Of a stretch of DNA of 64,000 nt, positions 44,671-52,717 are shown piece by piece (position 1 is the stretch's first letter; each line of letters begins with the position of its first letter). The notes beneath the pieces were generated by a model. It made no database searches, was not told where the DNA came from, and worked only from the letters and a program-made list of their open reading frames with translations. The DNA lies in contig NZ_AP018049.1 of NCBI RefSeq assembly GCF_003609775.1, positions 1,568,501-1,632,500 on the forward strand, in the 5' to 3' direction. The position numbers and the translations under genes were made by a program. This stretch comes from Prevotella melaninogenica (GTDB lineage Bacteria; Bacteroidota; Bacteroidia; Bacteroidales; Bacteroidaceae).

Positions 44671-45963
44671 TTATAGTCCGAATGTCTTTTTGATATCCTC
44701 TACACGGTCGAGCTTTTCCCAAGTGAAAAGTTCAATATCAACCGTCTTTTTCTCATGATAACGGCTCTCGAAAGTCTTCTGAACAACCTCGTTCTGACGT
44801 CCCATGTGACCATAAGCAGCAGTCTCCAAATACATTGGTTGACGGAGTTTCAGCGTCTTCTCAATCGCCTTTGGACGAAGATCAAAGAGTTTCTTCACCA
44901 TCTCTGCAATCTCACCATCAGTAGCCTTCACGTGTGAACGACCATAGGTATTCACATAAACACTAACTGGCTCAGCAACACCAATGGCGTATGCTAACTG
45001 TACGAGAATCTCATCACTCACACCAGCTGCCACCATATTCTTGGCGATATAGCGTGCTGCATAGGCTGCAGAACGGTCTACCTTACTTGAATCCTTACCA
45101 GAGAAGGCACCACCACCATGACCGCCTTTACCACCGTAAGTATCAACAATAATCTTACGACCAGTCAAACCAGTATCACCATGAGGACCACCAATCACAA
45201 ACTTACCCGTTGGATTGACAAGATACTTGATATTGTCGTTGAACAAGGCAAGTACTTTCTCCGATGTAATCTGCGCCTTTACGCGTGGCATCAGAATCTC
45301 AAGAACGTCCTTATGAATCTGTTCAACCATCTCCTTATCCGCCTTTAGCTGTGCTTCACGTGAGTCGTCAGCAGGCTTGATAAAGTCGTCGTGCTGTGTT
45401 GAAACAACAATTGTGTCTATACGCTGTGGAATATTGTCATCGCTGTACTCCACTGTCACCTGACTTTTAGAGTCTGGACGGAGATAAGTCATCTGCTTAC
45501 CTTCCTTGCGGATGTCAGCCAATGTGGTCATAAGGAGGTGTGCTAAATCGAGTGTCACAGGCATATAATTGTCTGTTTCGTTACAAGCATAACCAAACAT
45601 CATACCCTGATCGCCAGCTCCTTGGTTCTCAGTATCACCATTGTCAACACCACGGTTGATATCATCACTCTGCTCATGAATAGCAGAGAGAATACCGCAG
45701 CTATTACCATCAAACTGATACTCAGCCTTTGTATAACCGATTTTGTTAATTGTCCTACGAGCAATTGTCTGAAGGTCAACATATTCCTTAGACCTTACCT
45801 CACCCATAATCACTACCTGTCCCGTAGTGTTAAAGGTTTCTATAGCGCAACGTGCATCCTCGTCGTATGCCAAGAATTGGTCGAGCAATGCGTCGCTTAT
45901 CTGATCGGCAACCTTATCTGGGTGTCCCTCAGATACTGATTCCGATGAAAACAAATATGCCAT
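44671..45963 (-). CDS. metK: S-adenosylmethionine synthetase
   Basis: A 430-residue enzyme making SAM from ATP and methionine. Seen: [20 protein letters not shown] at the N-terminus, [14 protein letters not shown] (ATP-binding), [19 protein letters not shown] and the P-loop-like [19 protein letters not shown]. The length is a little above the 380-400 typical, through small insertions common in Bacteroidota. It is the first gene of the leftward block and has its own promoter at 46018-46048. No SAM riboswitch is recognisable upstream. Confidence 0.97.
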   Translation of the reverse strand: MAYLFSSESVSEGHPDKVADQISDALLDQFLAYDEDARCAIETFNTTGQVVIMGEVRSKEYVDLQTIARRTINKIGYTKAEYQFDGNSCGILSAIHEQSDDINRGVDNGDTENQGAGDQGMMFGYACNETDNYMPVTLDLAHLLMTTLADIRKEGKQMTYLRPDSKSQVTVEYSDDNIPQRIDTIVVSTQHDDFIKPADDSREAQLKADKEMVEQIHKDVLEILMPRVKAQITSEKVLALFNDNIKYLVNPTGKFVIGGPHGDTGLTGRKIIVDTYGGKGGHGGGAFSGKDSSKVDRSAAYAARYIAKNMVAAGVSDEILVQLAYAIGVAEPVSVYVNTYGRSHVKATDGEIAEMVKKLFDLRPKAIEKTLKLRQPMYLETAAYGHMGRQNEVVQKTFESRYHEKKTVDIELFTWEKLDRVEDIKKTFGL

Positions 45964-46017
45964 ATATTTATCTACTTTTTATGTTTGTATTTATTACTAA
46001 CTCTCTGTTTAAGAATG

Positions 46018-46048
46018 CAAAGTTACTGCAACTTAGCGGGATAACAAA
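46018..46048 (-). promoter_or_regulatory. metK promoter
   Basis: The reverse strand has TTTG (46048-46045), a 19-bp spacer and TAACTTTG (46025-46018), 54 bp before the ATG. Confidence 0.8.
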
Positions 46049-46237
46049 ATAAATAAGTAAGATTTATACATTATTGGGTGATAGATAGTGGGTGATGAAT
46101 GATGGGTGATGGGTGATAATGAACAATAGATATTAGGTGTTAAATGATGAATGATGATAAAAATACAATCTAAGGTTACCCTTCAAAATTTGCTTTATTT
46201 GAGAAGTTAATAGGTATTTCAGAGCTATTTTAGTTTT

Positions 46238-46281
46238 ATTGTCGCATAATTTGCGACGATATAAGCCATAATCGTCGCACA
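46238..46281. other. Overlapping alternative hairpins
   Basis: GTCGCA and TGCGAC form a tight hairpin. The same TGCGACGAT can instead pair with the downstream ATCGTCGCA over 9 bp. The two foldings are mutually exclusive. It is about 190 bp from the metK promoter, with no gene to control on either side nearby. Confidence 0.45.
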
Positions 46282-46582
46282 GATATACATTAGCATCATA
46301 TTAATGCAATAGAATTATAAAACTTGATGCAGAATGATACGAGAGAGGAGATTTACCATTGTCTAATTTACTCAGCAAATACTGTTCGTATATAATGACA
46401 AGCAATAGAAACCAATAACACTCGTTTGTATGATATTCAATGATTTGAGTTAATGGATGACTACTGATGTTATCTAAAAGAAAAACAAAACAATGAAAGG
46501 CGATATAAGCGTCAATAACATGAATTGTTAAGCCACTTAATATCGCCTTTCAAGGCTTTTCGGGAGTCTTACTCCTTATCTT

Positions 46583-46680
46583 CTGCGAATTATTTTCATG
46601 AAGAAAAAGATTTATTTACATGAAAAGAAATATTTATTTTCACGACAAAAAATATTTATTTTCATGAAAATAATTCGCAG
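46583..46680. repeat. 98-bp 22-periodic palindromic element, copy F (reference copy)
   Basis: This is the most symmetric copy: the ends CTGCGAATTATTTTCATG and CATGAAAATAATTCGCAG are exact reverse complements. Cores lie at 46597, 46619, 46641 (CACG) and 46663, all 22 bp apart; the dyad centre is 46631.5. It lies 61 bp beyond the M16 protease 3' end. Confidence 0.95.
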
Positions 46681-46741
46681 TTGATAGTATATTGAATGAA
46701 AAAGGACCCATGAGAGTCCTTTTTCATACACAGAATACGTA

Positions 46742-49558
46742 TTATTTTGCTGGTGTCATAATTACCTCAGCATGGTTACCCGCTGCCACAATCTGCTTCA
46801 AGTGAGTTGCAAGCTTAGCTGGAGTAAGCGACTCAACAGTCTTCTTATAGTTGGTATGGAAGTCTACACCTGACCAGATATAATCATCGAGAATACCCAT
46901 CCAATAGCCGTTGTTCTTAGCAGCAAGGTCTGCATTCTTCAGCATCAAGTCCTTAACTTTCTGAACCTTGTCGGCATCCATCTTGACAGTGTTGTCCTTC
47001 ATGCCCTCAGCAAGGAGTTTAACAGCAAGGTCAGCTTTCTCTGGATCCATTGGACAGTAGCCCTGAACGATAGCCACAGCCTTATTACCAAGACGACGTA
47101 ACTTACCGCTTGCGCTTACTGAGTAAGCTGCACTGGCATCTTCACGAATACTCTTCAGGTAAACCATAGAGAGAACCTGAGCTGCAGCATCAGTAAGAAT
47201 ATCGCCCTCAAGGGTATAAGCCATTGGCGCATGCCAGAACTCAAAAGCAATTGCCTTTGGTGTCTCTGACTTACGAGTGAACTTGTTTGCAACCTTACCA
47301 TTCACATAGCTTGGAACGTCCTTCCAGTTCTCAGCCTTGCCCTTTGGCAGAGATGCAATGTACTTCTCAATCAATGGGCGGAGTGTAGCCTCATCAAAGT
47401 TACCAACAAAGTAGTAAACAAACTGCCCCGGATTAGCAAAACGCTCCTTCCAAATCTGCAAGATACGATCGTAGCTTACATTCTTCAATGTGTTCAATGT
47501 CATTGGAGCGAAACGTGGTTCATGACCATAGATAGTGTTGCTAAGCGAATCACTGAACACGCTCTCAGGTGAGAGGTCTCTGTTTTTCAGTGCCAACTCC
47601 AGCTGTGCCATCATCGCTTTGTAAGAAGCCTCATCCTTTGCAATATTGGTAAAGTTGAGGTAAAGCAACTGCATCATTGTCTCGATGTCCTTTGGAACAC
47701 ATGAACCAGCTAATGACTGATAGTAGCTTGACATACTGCAGCCCATTAAAGCCTGCTTACCAGAGAGTGCCTTCTGCAATTCCTGACGTGAGAAATTGCC
47801 TAAACCGCTGTAACCAAGAACAACATCAAAGAGTTGCAAGTTGCTGAAATCAGCCTTACCATAGAGTCCCTTACCGCCCTTCGCTGAAGCTTGGAACTGA
47901 ATTTCATTGTCCTTGAAGTCGGTCTTCTTCAGGATAACACGTGCACCATTGCTCAATGTCAGTTCCTTATAACCAAGCACCTTATTCTCCTTCTCGCCAA
48001 CAATCTTACCAGCCTTAGGGAGTTTCTTCTCGTCGAGCAGTGGCTCCTGCTTTACGTTGTCAACGTATGGTTCTATCTTCTCTGCACGTACAGCATTGAT
48101 TGTCTGTGCCATCTGAGCCTCTGTTGGGTAGGTAGCACCAGCCTTTTCCTGTGCAAAGATATAAGCTACGAAGTTACTATCCTTATCCGTGATGAGTTCT
48201 TGTGCATACTTATTGATAACATCAACGTTCAATGCAGGCATCTCAACCAACTGCTTCATAATCTGATAATCATCCTCCTTGCTTGGGATTGGTTCGTTAG
48301 CAAGATAGTGATCACGAAGTTCATCACCATACTGAGCGTTCTTTACCTTGTTACGATTAACGTAAGCAGACTCCAACTGAGAGAGGTATTCAGCCTTCAT
48401 ACGGTCGTATTCGCCTGCTGTAAAGCCATAAAGACGAACGCGCTGTGCCTCACGATAGATAGCAGCAAGTGCTTGGAGGTCCTTACCTTCCTTAGCATCT
48501 GCAGCCATACTGAAGGCAGCCTTTGGTTTTGAAAGCATGTAATCGCCATCCTCTGAATAAGCACCTGTGAAAGGACAGTCTGCCTTCTGTGCCAACTCAG
48601 AGAGTCGCTGATTGAGCATCATGGTGATGATATTCTTTGCATAAGAGTCTACATAGTAGTACATATCGCCCTTCTGTGAATCAGGGAAGGCGTCATGTTT
48701 CATGCAGAAACCTACCTGACTGTAAGGCATCTCCTTGTCCTTACCGAACACGTAGATAGCATCCTTAGTGTCTGGCACAGCCTCTTCTACAACCTGTGCA
48801 GCATTGGCAGGAACAGTAGCGTTAGCCCAAAGCTTCTTAATCTCATTCTCCATGTGGTCTACATCGACATCACCAACAACGATGATACACTGGTTGTCTG
48901 GACGATACCACTTCTTATAGTAGTCGCGGAGGTCCTGATAAGGGAACTTGTCAACAATGCTCATCAAACCGATTGGCATACGATGACCGTACTTTGAGTT
49001 AGGATAAAACTTAGGCAAAACGTCATCATAGATTCGCATCACTGGTGTACGGCGCAACTGCCACTCCTGATGAATAACGCCACGTTCCTTGTCTATCTCC
49101 TTGTCAGCAAGTACAAGACCATTTGACCAGTCCTTGAGAATCAACAGACAAGAGTCGAGTGCTGTCTGACGAGCTGTAGGCACGTCGCAGATACGATAGA
49201 CCGTCTGGTCGATACTGGTGTAAGCATTCAAGTTGCTACCGAACTCCACACCAAGTGAACGGGTGAATTCGAGGAGCGTTGAGTCAGGGAAATGCTCTGA
49301 ACCATTGAATGCCATGTGCTCAAGGAAGTGAGCCAAACCACGCTGATTATCATTCTCTTGAATAGAACCAACACGTTGTGCAATGTAAAAGTTAGCAACG
49401 TGCTCTGGCCATTCATTGTGAAGGATGTAGTAAGTTAAGCCATTGCTGAGCTTACCTTGTCTTACGTTCTTATTCACAGGGATAGGTCCCATCTGCTGTG
49501 CAGAGACCATTCCAGTGACAAAGAGTAAGACGATTAAGAATAAATGTTTGATTTTCAT
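46742..49558 (-). CDS. M16 family zinc peptidase (pitrilysin-like)
   Basis: A 938-residue exported metalloprotease; the signal peptide ends MVSAQQ. The inverted zinc motif HFLEH (77-81) with the distal Glu in KERGVIHQEW (about 155) is in the first M16 domain. The second half has the inactive partner domain (about 520-938), giving the full clamshell fold. M16 enzymes degrade peptides that fit inside the chamber; here in the periplasm. From ATG 49558, with the box TATCTTTG at 49598-49605 on the reverse strand. The length is normal for Bacteroidota M16 proteins. Confidence 0.93.
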   Translation of the reverse strand: MKIKHLFLIVLLFVTGMVSAQQMGPIPVNKNVRQGKLSNGLTYYILHNEWPEHVANFYIAQRVGSIQENDNQRGLAHFLEHMAFNGSEHFPDSTLLEFTRSLGVEFGSNLNAYTSIDQTVYRICDVPTARQTALDSCLLILKDWSNGLVLADKEIDKERGVIHQEWQLRRTPVMRIYDDVLPKFYPNSKYGHRMPIGLMSIVDKFPYQDLRDYYKKWYRPDNQCIIVVGDVDVDHMENEIKKLWANATVPANAAQVVEEAVPDTKDAIYVFGKDKEMPYSQVGFCMKHDAFPDSQKGDMYYYVDSYAKNIITMMLNQRLSELAQKADCPFTGAYSEDGDYMLSKPKAAFSMAADAKEGKDLQALAAIYREAQRVRLYGFTAGEYDRMKAEYLSQLESAYVNRNKVKNAQYGDELRDHYLANEPIPSKEDDYQIMKQLVEMPALNVDVINKYAQELITDKDSNFVAYIFAQEKAGATYPTEAQMAQTINAVRAEKIEPYVDNVKQEPLLDEKKLPKAGKIVGEKENKVLGYKELTLSNGARVILKKTDFKDNEIQFQASAKGGKGLYGKADFSNLQLFDVVLGYSGLGNFSRQELQKALSGKQALMGCSMSSYYQSLAGSCVPKDIETMMQLLYLNFTNIAKDEASYKAMMAQLELALKNRDLSPESVFSDSLSNTIYGHEPRFAPMTLNTLKNVSYDRILQIWKERFANPGQFVYYFVGNFDEATLRPLIEKYIASLPKGKAENWKDVPSYVNGKVANKFTRKSETPKAIAFEFWHAPMAYTLEGDILTDAAAQVLSMVYLKSIREDASAAYSVSASGKLRRLGNKAVAIVQGYCPMDPEKADLAVKLLAEGMKDNTVKMDADKVQKVKDLMLKNADLAAKNNGYWMGILDDYIWSGVDFHTNYKKTVESLTPAKLATHLKQIVAAGNHAEVIMTPAK

Positions 49559-49670
49559 CTTAAACGTTGTTTGTAATTTAATATTAGTTTTATGGCGCAA
49601 AGATACATAAAAATCCGTTACGCAATCCGATTTTTTTATTTTTTATATCTTAACAAAGTATCAATAAAGA

Positions 49671-50615
49671 TTATTCTGGCAATAAGTCCATCTGCTGACG
49701 CTCATTATACTGGATATTACGAGGGTGATGTTCAAGAATTTCCTGTCGTAGTGTTGAGGTATCAATATGCGTGTAAATCTCTGTTGTTCCTATACTTTCG
49801 TGTCCCAACATTGCCTGAATAGCTCGCAAATCGGCACCACCTTCGAGTAAGGAGGTGGCAAAGGAATGACGAAGCGTGTGTGGAGAAATTGTTTTCTTGA
49901 TACCAGCTTCAACCGCATATCGCTTTATCATGATAAGAATCATCGTACGGGTAAGATGCTGTCCACGACGATTTAGGAAGACATAATCCTCCTCTCCGGG
50001 TTTGATTTTCATCACATTACGGTCGGCAAACCAATAGCTTAGTTCGTCTAAGGCACGTGGTGAGATAGGAACCAAACGTTCCTTCGAGCCTTTACCCATC
50101 ACTCGAATATATTGTTCTTCGATATATAGATTGGAAAGTTTTAGGTTGGTGAGTTCTGACACACGCAGTCCACAAGAGAACAAGACCTCGATAATAGCAC
50201 GGTTGCGATGTCCTTCCCATTTTGATAGGTCTATCGCCTGCTCTAAAAGATCAACTTCGGCAGTGGAAAGAACCTCTGGTAAGTGGTCAGGTTGCTTCGG
50301 CGACTCTAACAACTCGGTCGGATCAACTTCTAAATAACCATCAATAACGAGGAAACGATAGAACTGTCGCACACCACTAAGAATACGAGCCAACGAGCGA
50401 GGACCAATGCCAAGATCAGAGATAAAGGCTGCGAAATGTTCCAAGTCTTCCAACTTCACATCCAAGACATTAACCTGTTCCACAGCAAGATAGCGCAAGA
50501 GCTTATCGACATCACGCATATAAGCATCAAGCGTATTAGCCGAATAGCCTTTCTCTAACTTCAGATAACGGCGGTAACGGCTGACAATATCCTTTGAATT
50601 CTTGCCTGTTTCCAT
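49671..50615 (-). CDS. xerD: Tyrosine recombinase XerD
   Basis: A 314-residue site-specific recombinase that resolves chromosome dimers at dif with XerC. The N-terminal SAM-like domain (about 5-100) precedes the catalytic domain. The catalytic set is complete: Arg151, Lys175, His246, Arg249, His272 and nucleophile Tyr281. The length and the lack of neighbouring mobile genes favour a housekeeping Xer over an integrase. No dif site was found in the window. The -7 box TATCTTTG is at 50651-50658. It is divergent from aroQ. Confidence 0.9.
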   Translation of the reverse strand: METGKNSKDIVSRYRRYLKLEKGYSANTLDAYMRDVDKLLRYLAVEQVNVLDVKLEDLEHFAAFISDLGIGPRSLARILSGVRQFYRFLVIDGYLEVDPTELLESPKQPDHLPEVLSTAEVDLLEQAIDLSKWEGHRNRAIIEVLFSCGLRVSELTNLKLSNLYIEEQYIRVMGKGSKERLVPISPRALDELSYWFADRNVMKIKPGEEDYVFLNRRGQHLTRTMILIMIKRYAVEAGIKKTISPHTLRHSFATSLLEGGADLRAIQAMLGHESIGTTEIYTHIDTSTLRQEILEHHPRNIQYNERQQMDLLPE

Positions 50616-50690
50616 TTAATTTCTTATTTTTGCATACTGCAATTTACATGCAAAGATACATCAAAAAACGATATTTGAGAAGAAAGAGAT

Positions 50691-51110
50691 ATGAAAGTAA
50701 TCATTATTAATGGTCCTAACTTGAACCTCTTAGGGGTGCGTGAACCTGAAATATACGGTAGTCTGTCTATGGATACCTTCCTTTCACAGCTGCGCGAAAG
50801 CTATCCTAACAGCACCATCGACTACTACCAAAGTAATATTGAGGGCGAACTCATCAACAAACTGCAGGAGACTGGATTCTCGTATGATGGTATCATCCTC
50901 AATGCTGGGGCTTATACGCATACAAGTATTGCGCTTTTGGATTGCATCCGTTCTTTGCAAACACCAGTGATTGAAGTACATATCAGTAATGTTAACGACC
51001 GCGAAGAATTCCGTCGCCACTCAATGATTGCCCCAGCTTGCAAGGGAACTATTCAGGGCTTTGGTCTTAACAGCTACAGATTGGCTATGGAAGCTTTGTC
51101 GCTCCTATAA
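50691..51110 (+). CDS. aroQ: Type II 3-dehydroquinate dehydratase
   Basis: A 139-residue shikimate-pathway enzyme that converts 3-dehydroquinate to 3-dehydroshikimate. NGPNLNLLGVREPEIYG carries the catalytic Tyr22, with NAGAYTHTS and the substrate-binding VHISNVNDREEFRRHS. The length is typical of the dodecameric type II form. It is divergent from xerD with 75 bp between starts. The methyltransferase follows 32 bp downstream and may be co-transcribed. Confidence 0.95.
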   Translation: MKVIIINGPNLNLLGVREPEIYGSLSMDTFLSQLRESYPNSTIDYYQSNIEGELINKLQETGFSYDGIILNAGAYTHTSIALLDCIRSLQTPVIEVHISNVNDREEFRRHSMIAPACKGTIQGFGLNSYRLAMEALSLL

Positions 51111-51142
51111 CCTTTCAACACTCATCATCCCCATTATAACCC

Positions 51143-51808
51143 ATGCCTACAACCAACACCTATACGTCTCTCACTGACGAAGCGGGCTGCGATGCCTATC
51201 TTGCCTCACATATCGACCCAGAAGGCGATTATCTTTATCGTCTTTATCGTGCCACAAACATCCATACTATTCACGGACGTATGGCAAGCGGACACCTACA
51301 AGGTCGTCTCTTAAAGATGCTTGTACAGATGATACGCCCTAAAAATATCCTCGAGGTGGGTACTTTCAGTGGCTATTCGGCTATCTGTATGGCAGAGGGA
51401 TTGGAGGAAGATGGCAAACTCTATACCTTTGAAATCAATGACGAGATGGAGGATTTCACCCGTCCATGGATTGAAGGGTCGCCTGTTGCAGATAAGATTG
51501 ACTTTCGTATCGGTGATGCAGCAGAAGAGGCTCCGAAGTTGGGGATTCTATTTGACATGGCTTTCGTTGATGGTGACAAACGATACTATACGGAGGTATA
51601 TGAGAAATTATTGCCTATCATCCGTTCTGGTGGCTATATCCTCGCTGACAACACACTGTGGGATTGGCACGTCATTGACCCTGCCTATGACCACGACCAA
51701 CAAACAATTGGTATTCGCCGTTTCAATGATTTCATTGCTAAAGACAACCGAATTGAGAAGGTTATCCTCCCATTACGCGATGGACTGACACTGATTAGGA
51801 AGAAATAA
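51143..51808 (+). CDS. Class I SAM-dependent O-methyltransferase
   Basis: A 221-residue member of methyltransferase family 3 (COMT-like). The SAM site ILEVGTFSGYSAICMAEGL, metal/substrate side FVDGDKRYYTEVYE and YILADNTLWDW are present. Relatives use a divalent metal and catechol-like or small phenolic substrates; the true substrate in Bacteroidota is unknown. It starts 32 bp after aroQ. A GC-rich hairpin repeat begins 15 bp after the stop. Confidence 0.88.
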   Translation: MPTTNTYTSLTDEAGCDAYLASHIDPEGDYLYRLYRATNIHTIHGRMASGHLQGRLLKMLVQMIRPKNILEVGTFSGYSAICMAEGLEEDGKLYTFEINDEMEDFTRPWIEGSPVADKIDFRIGDAAEEAPKLGILFDMAFVDGDKRYYTEVYEKLLPIIRSGGYILADNTLWDWHVIDPAYDHDQQTIGIRRFNDFIAKDNRIEKVILPLRDGLTLIRKK

Positions 51809-51823
51809 AGTACAACAAGTAGG

Positions 51824-51867
51824 CCCCTCCCCCTGCCCCTCCCCCATAGGGAGGGGAGTGATCACCG
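51824..51867 (+). repeat. GC-rich hairpin repeat (intergenic copy)
   Basis: CCCCTCCC-CCATA-GGGAGGGG followed by AGTGATCACCG. It nearly matches the copy inside ribD (3509-3553). Confidence 0.8.
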
Positions 51868-51945
51868 CAAAGGGATAACTTTAACTATTTTATAACCCAT
51901 TCGTCGCATTTGGTTTCATAACCGATAGCAATGTGGTTGGCCCTC

Positions 51946-52019
51946 AACACCACTGGTGCTTACCATCCGCACAATATGTGCGGGGCGTTCGCACAACATG
52001 TGCGGAGCCTCAACACCAA
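51946..52019. repeat. 22-bp-periodic CAC/GTG palindrome array, copy 5
   Basis: CAC cores lie at 51948, 51970, 51992 and 52014, exactly 22 bp apart. Centres read ACACCACTGGTGC, GCACAATATGTGC and GCACAACATGTGC. Confidence 0.85.
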
Positions 52020-52115
52020 ACAGTCATAAGCCAACTTTGATTACCAAACATCGACATACCTTCACCACCTAACACCTAATATCCATCACCCATTCCCTAC
52101 ACTTCAACATAAAAG

Positions 52116-52147
52116 TTTGTGGGTTTTTCAAACTTTCAGTACCTTTG
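52116..52147 (+). promoter_or_regulatory. rbfA promoter
   Basis: TTTG at 52116-52119, a 20-bp spacer and TACCTTTG at 52140-52147, 28 bp before the ATG. Confidence 0.8.
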
Positions 52148-52175
52148 CAAGATAAAACAATAAATAGATAAGACA

Positions 52176-52511
52176 ATGCAAGAAACAAGACAAAACCGCA
52201 TATCACGCCTCCTTCAGAAGGAATTGGCAAGTATTTTCCAGACACAGACACGCATGATGCATGGTGTTTTGGTTAGTGTGACACGTGTAAAGGTAAGTCC
52301 AGACCTCAGTATCTGTACCGCTTACCTCAGTATCTTCCCATCTGAAAAGGGCGAAGAAATACTGAAAAATATCAATGCCAATGAGAAGACTATCCGCTAT
52401 GACTTAGGACAGCGTGTGCATAATCAGCTGCGCATCATCCCTGAGCTACGCTTCTTCATTGACGACTCCCTCGACTATTTGGAGCGCATTGATGAGTTAC
52501 TAAAGAAGTAG
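52176..52511 (+). CDS. rbfA: 30S ribosome-binding factor RbfA
   Basis: A 111-residue KH-fold protein that helps mature the 16S rRNA 5' end. Seen: RQNRISRLLQKELASIFQ at the N-terminus, VTRVKVSPDLSICTAYLSIF in the middle and RIIPELRFFIDDSLDY at the end, all typical. The length is standard. It is followed after 206 bp of repeat DNA by a LolC/E-type permease gene, a gene pair common in Bacteroidota. Confidence 0.95.
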   Translation: MQETRQNRISRLLQKELASIFQTQTRMMHGVLVSVTRVKVSPDLSICTAYLSIFPSEKGEEILKNINANEKTIRYDLGQRVHNQLRIIPELRFFIDDSLDYLERIDELLKK

Positions 52512-52717
52512 GAGGTGGGTGATGGGTGTTGAATGTTGGGTGTTGATGAATTGTTGATAAGTATTAAGAGGTTGGTGTTAACGATTAGTAGATAGGTACC
52601 AATGCCTATTCAGAAACTCACCACCCCCATTTATCAATTCATCAACACCCAACATTCAACATCTAACACCCTACCCGTCAACACCCAACATTCAACAACC
52701 AACACCCAACATCCATC
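52512..52717. repeat. Inverted CAACACCCAACATTCAACA repeats
   Basis: GGGTGTTGAATGTTGGGTG near 52519 recurs inverted near 52640 with over 25 bp of perfect complementarity. The unit CAACACCCAACATTCAACA is repeated again at about 52680. Together they could form a long hairpin between rbfA and the permease gene. Last unit ends at the permease ATG. Confidence 0.8.

Larger units (their letters stand above)
46049..46741. other. Long intergenic region between metK and the M16 protease gene
   Basis: About 690 bp without a supported gene. It holds a GGGTGATGAATGATGGGTGA-type minisatellite (about 46076-46160), overlapping GTCGCA/TGCGAC palindromes (46238-46281), an inverted repeat (46495-46551) and copy F of the 98-bp element (46583-46680). 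No riboswitch or tRNA is seen. Confidence 0.65.
51809..52175. other. Repeat-rich intergenic region before rbfA
   Basis: 367 bp: GC-rich hairpin (51824-51867), mini-palindrome array (51946-52019), a CCTAACACCTAATATCCATC-type stretch (about 52065-52100) and the rbfA promoter. No gene. Confidence 0.7.

Noticed and set aside
45964..46050. SAM riboswitch upstream of metK
   Set aside because: The leader is short and AT-rich and has none of the paired arms of a SAM aptamer; only a normal promoter is visible.
47891..48532. 213-residue open frame antisense to the M16 protease
   Set aside because: Composition is Leu/Cys-rich as expected of an antisense shadow, and the M16 frame is conserved over the whole stretch.
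49671..50615. Integrase of a mobile element
   Set aside because: The length, the complete XerD motif set, the housekeeping neighbours and the absence of att repeats favour the chromosomal Xer recombinase.
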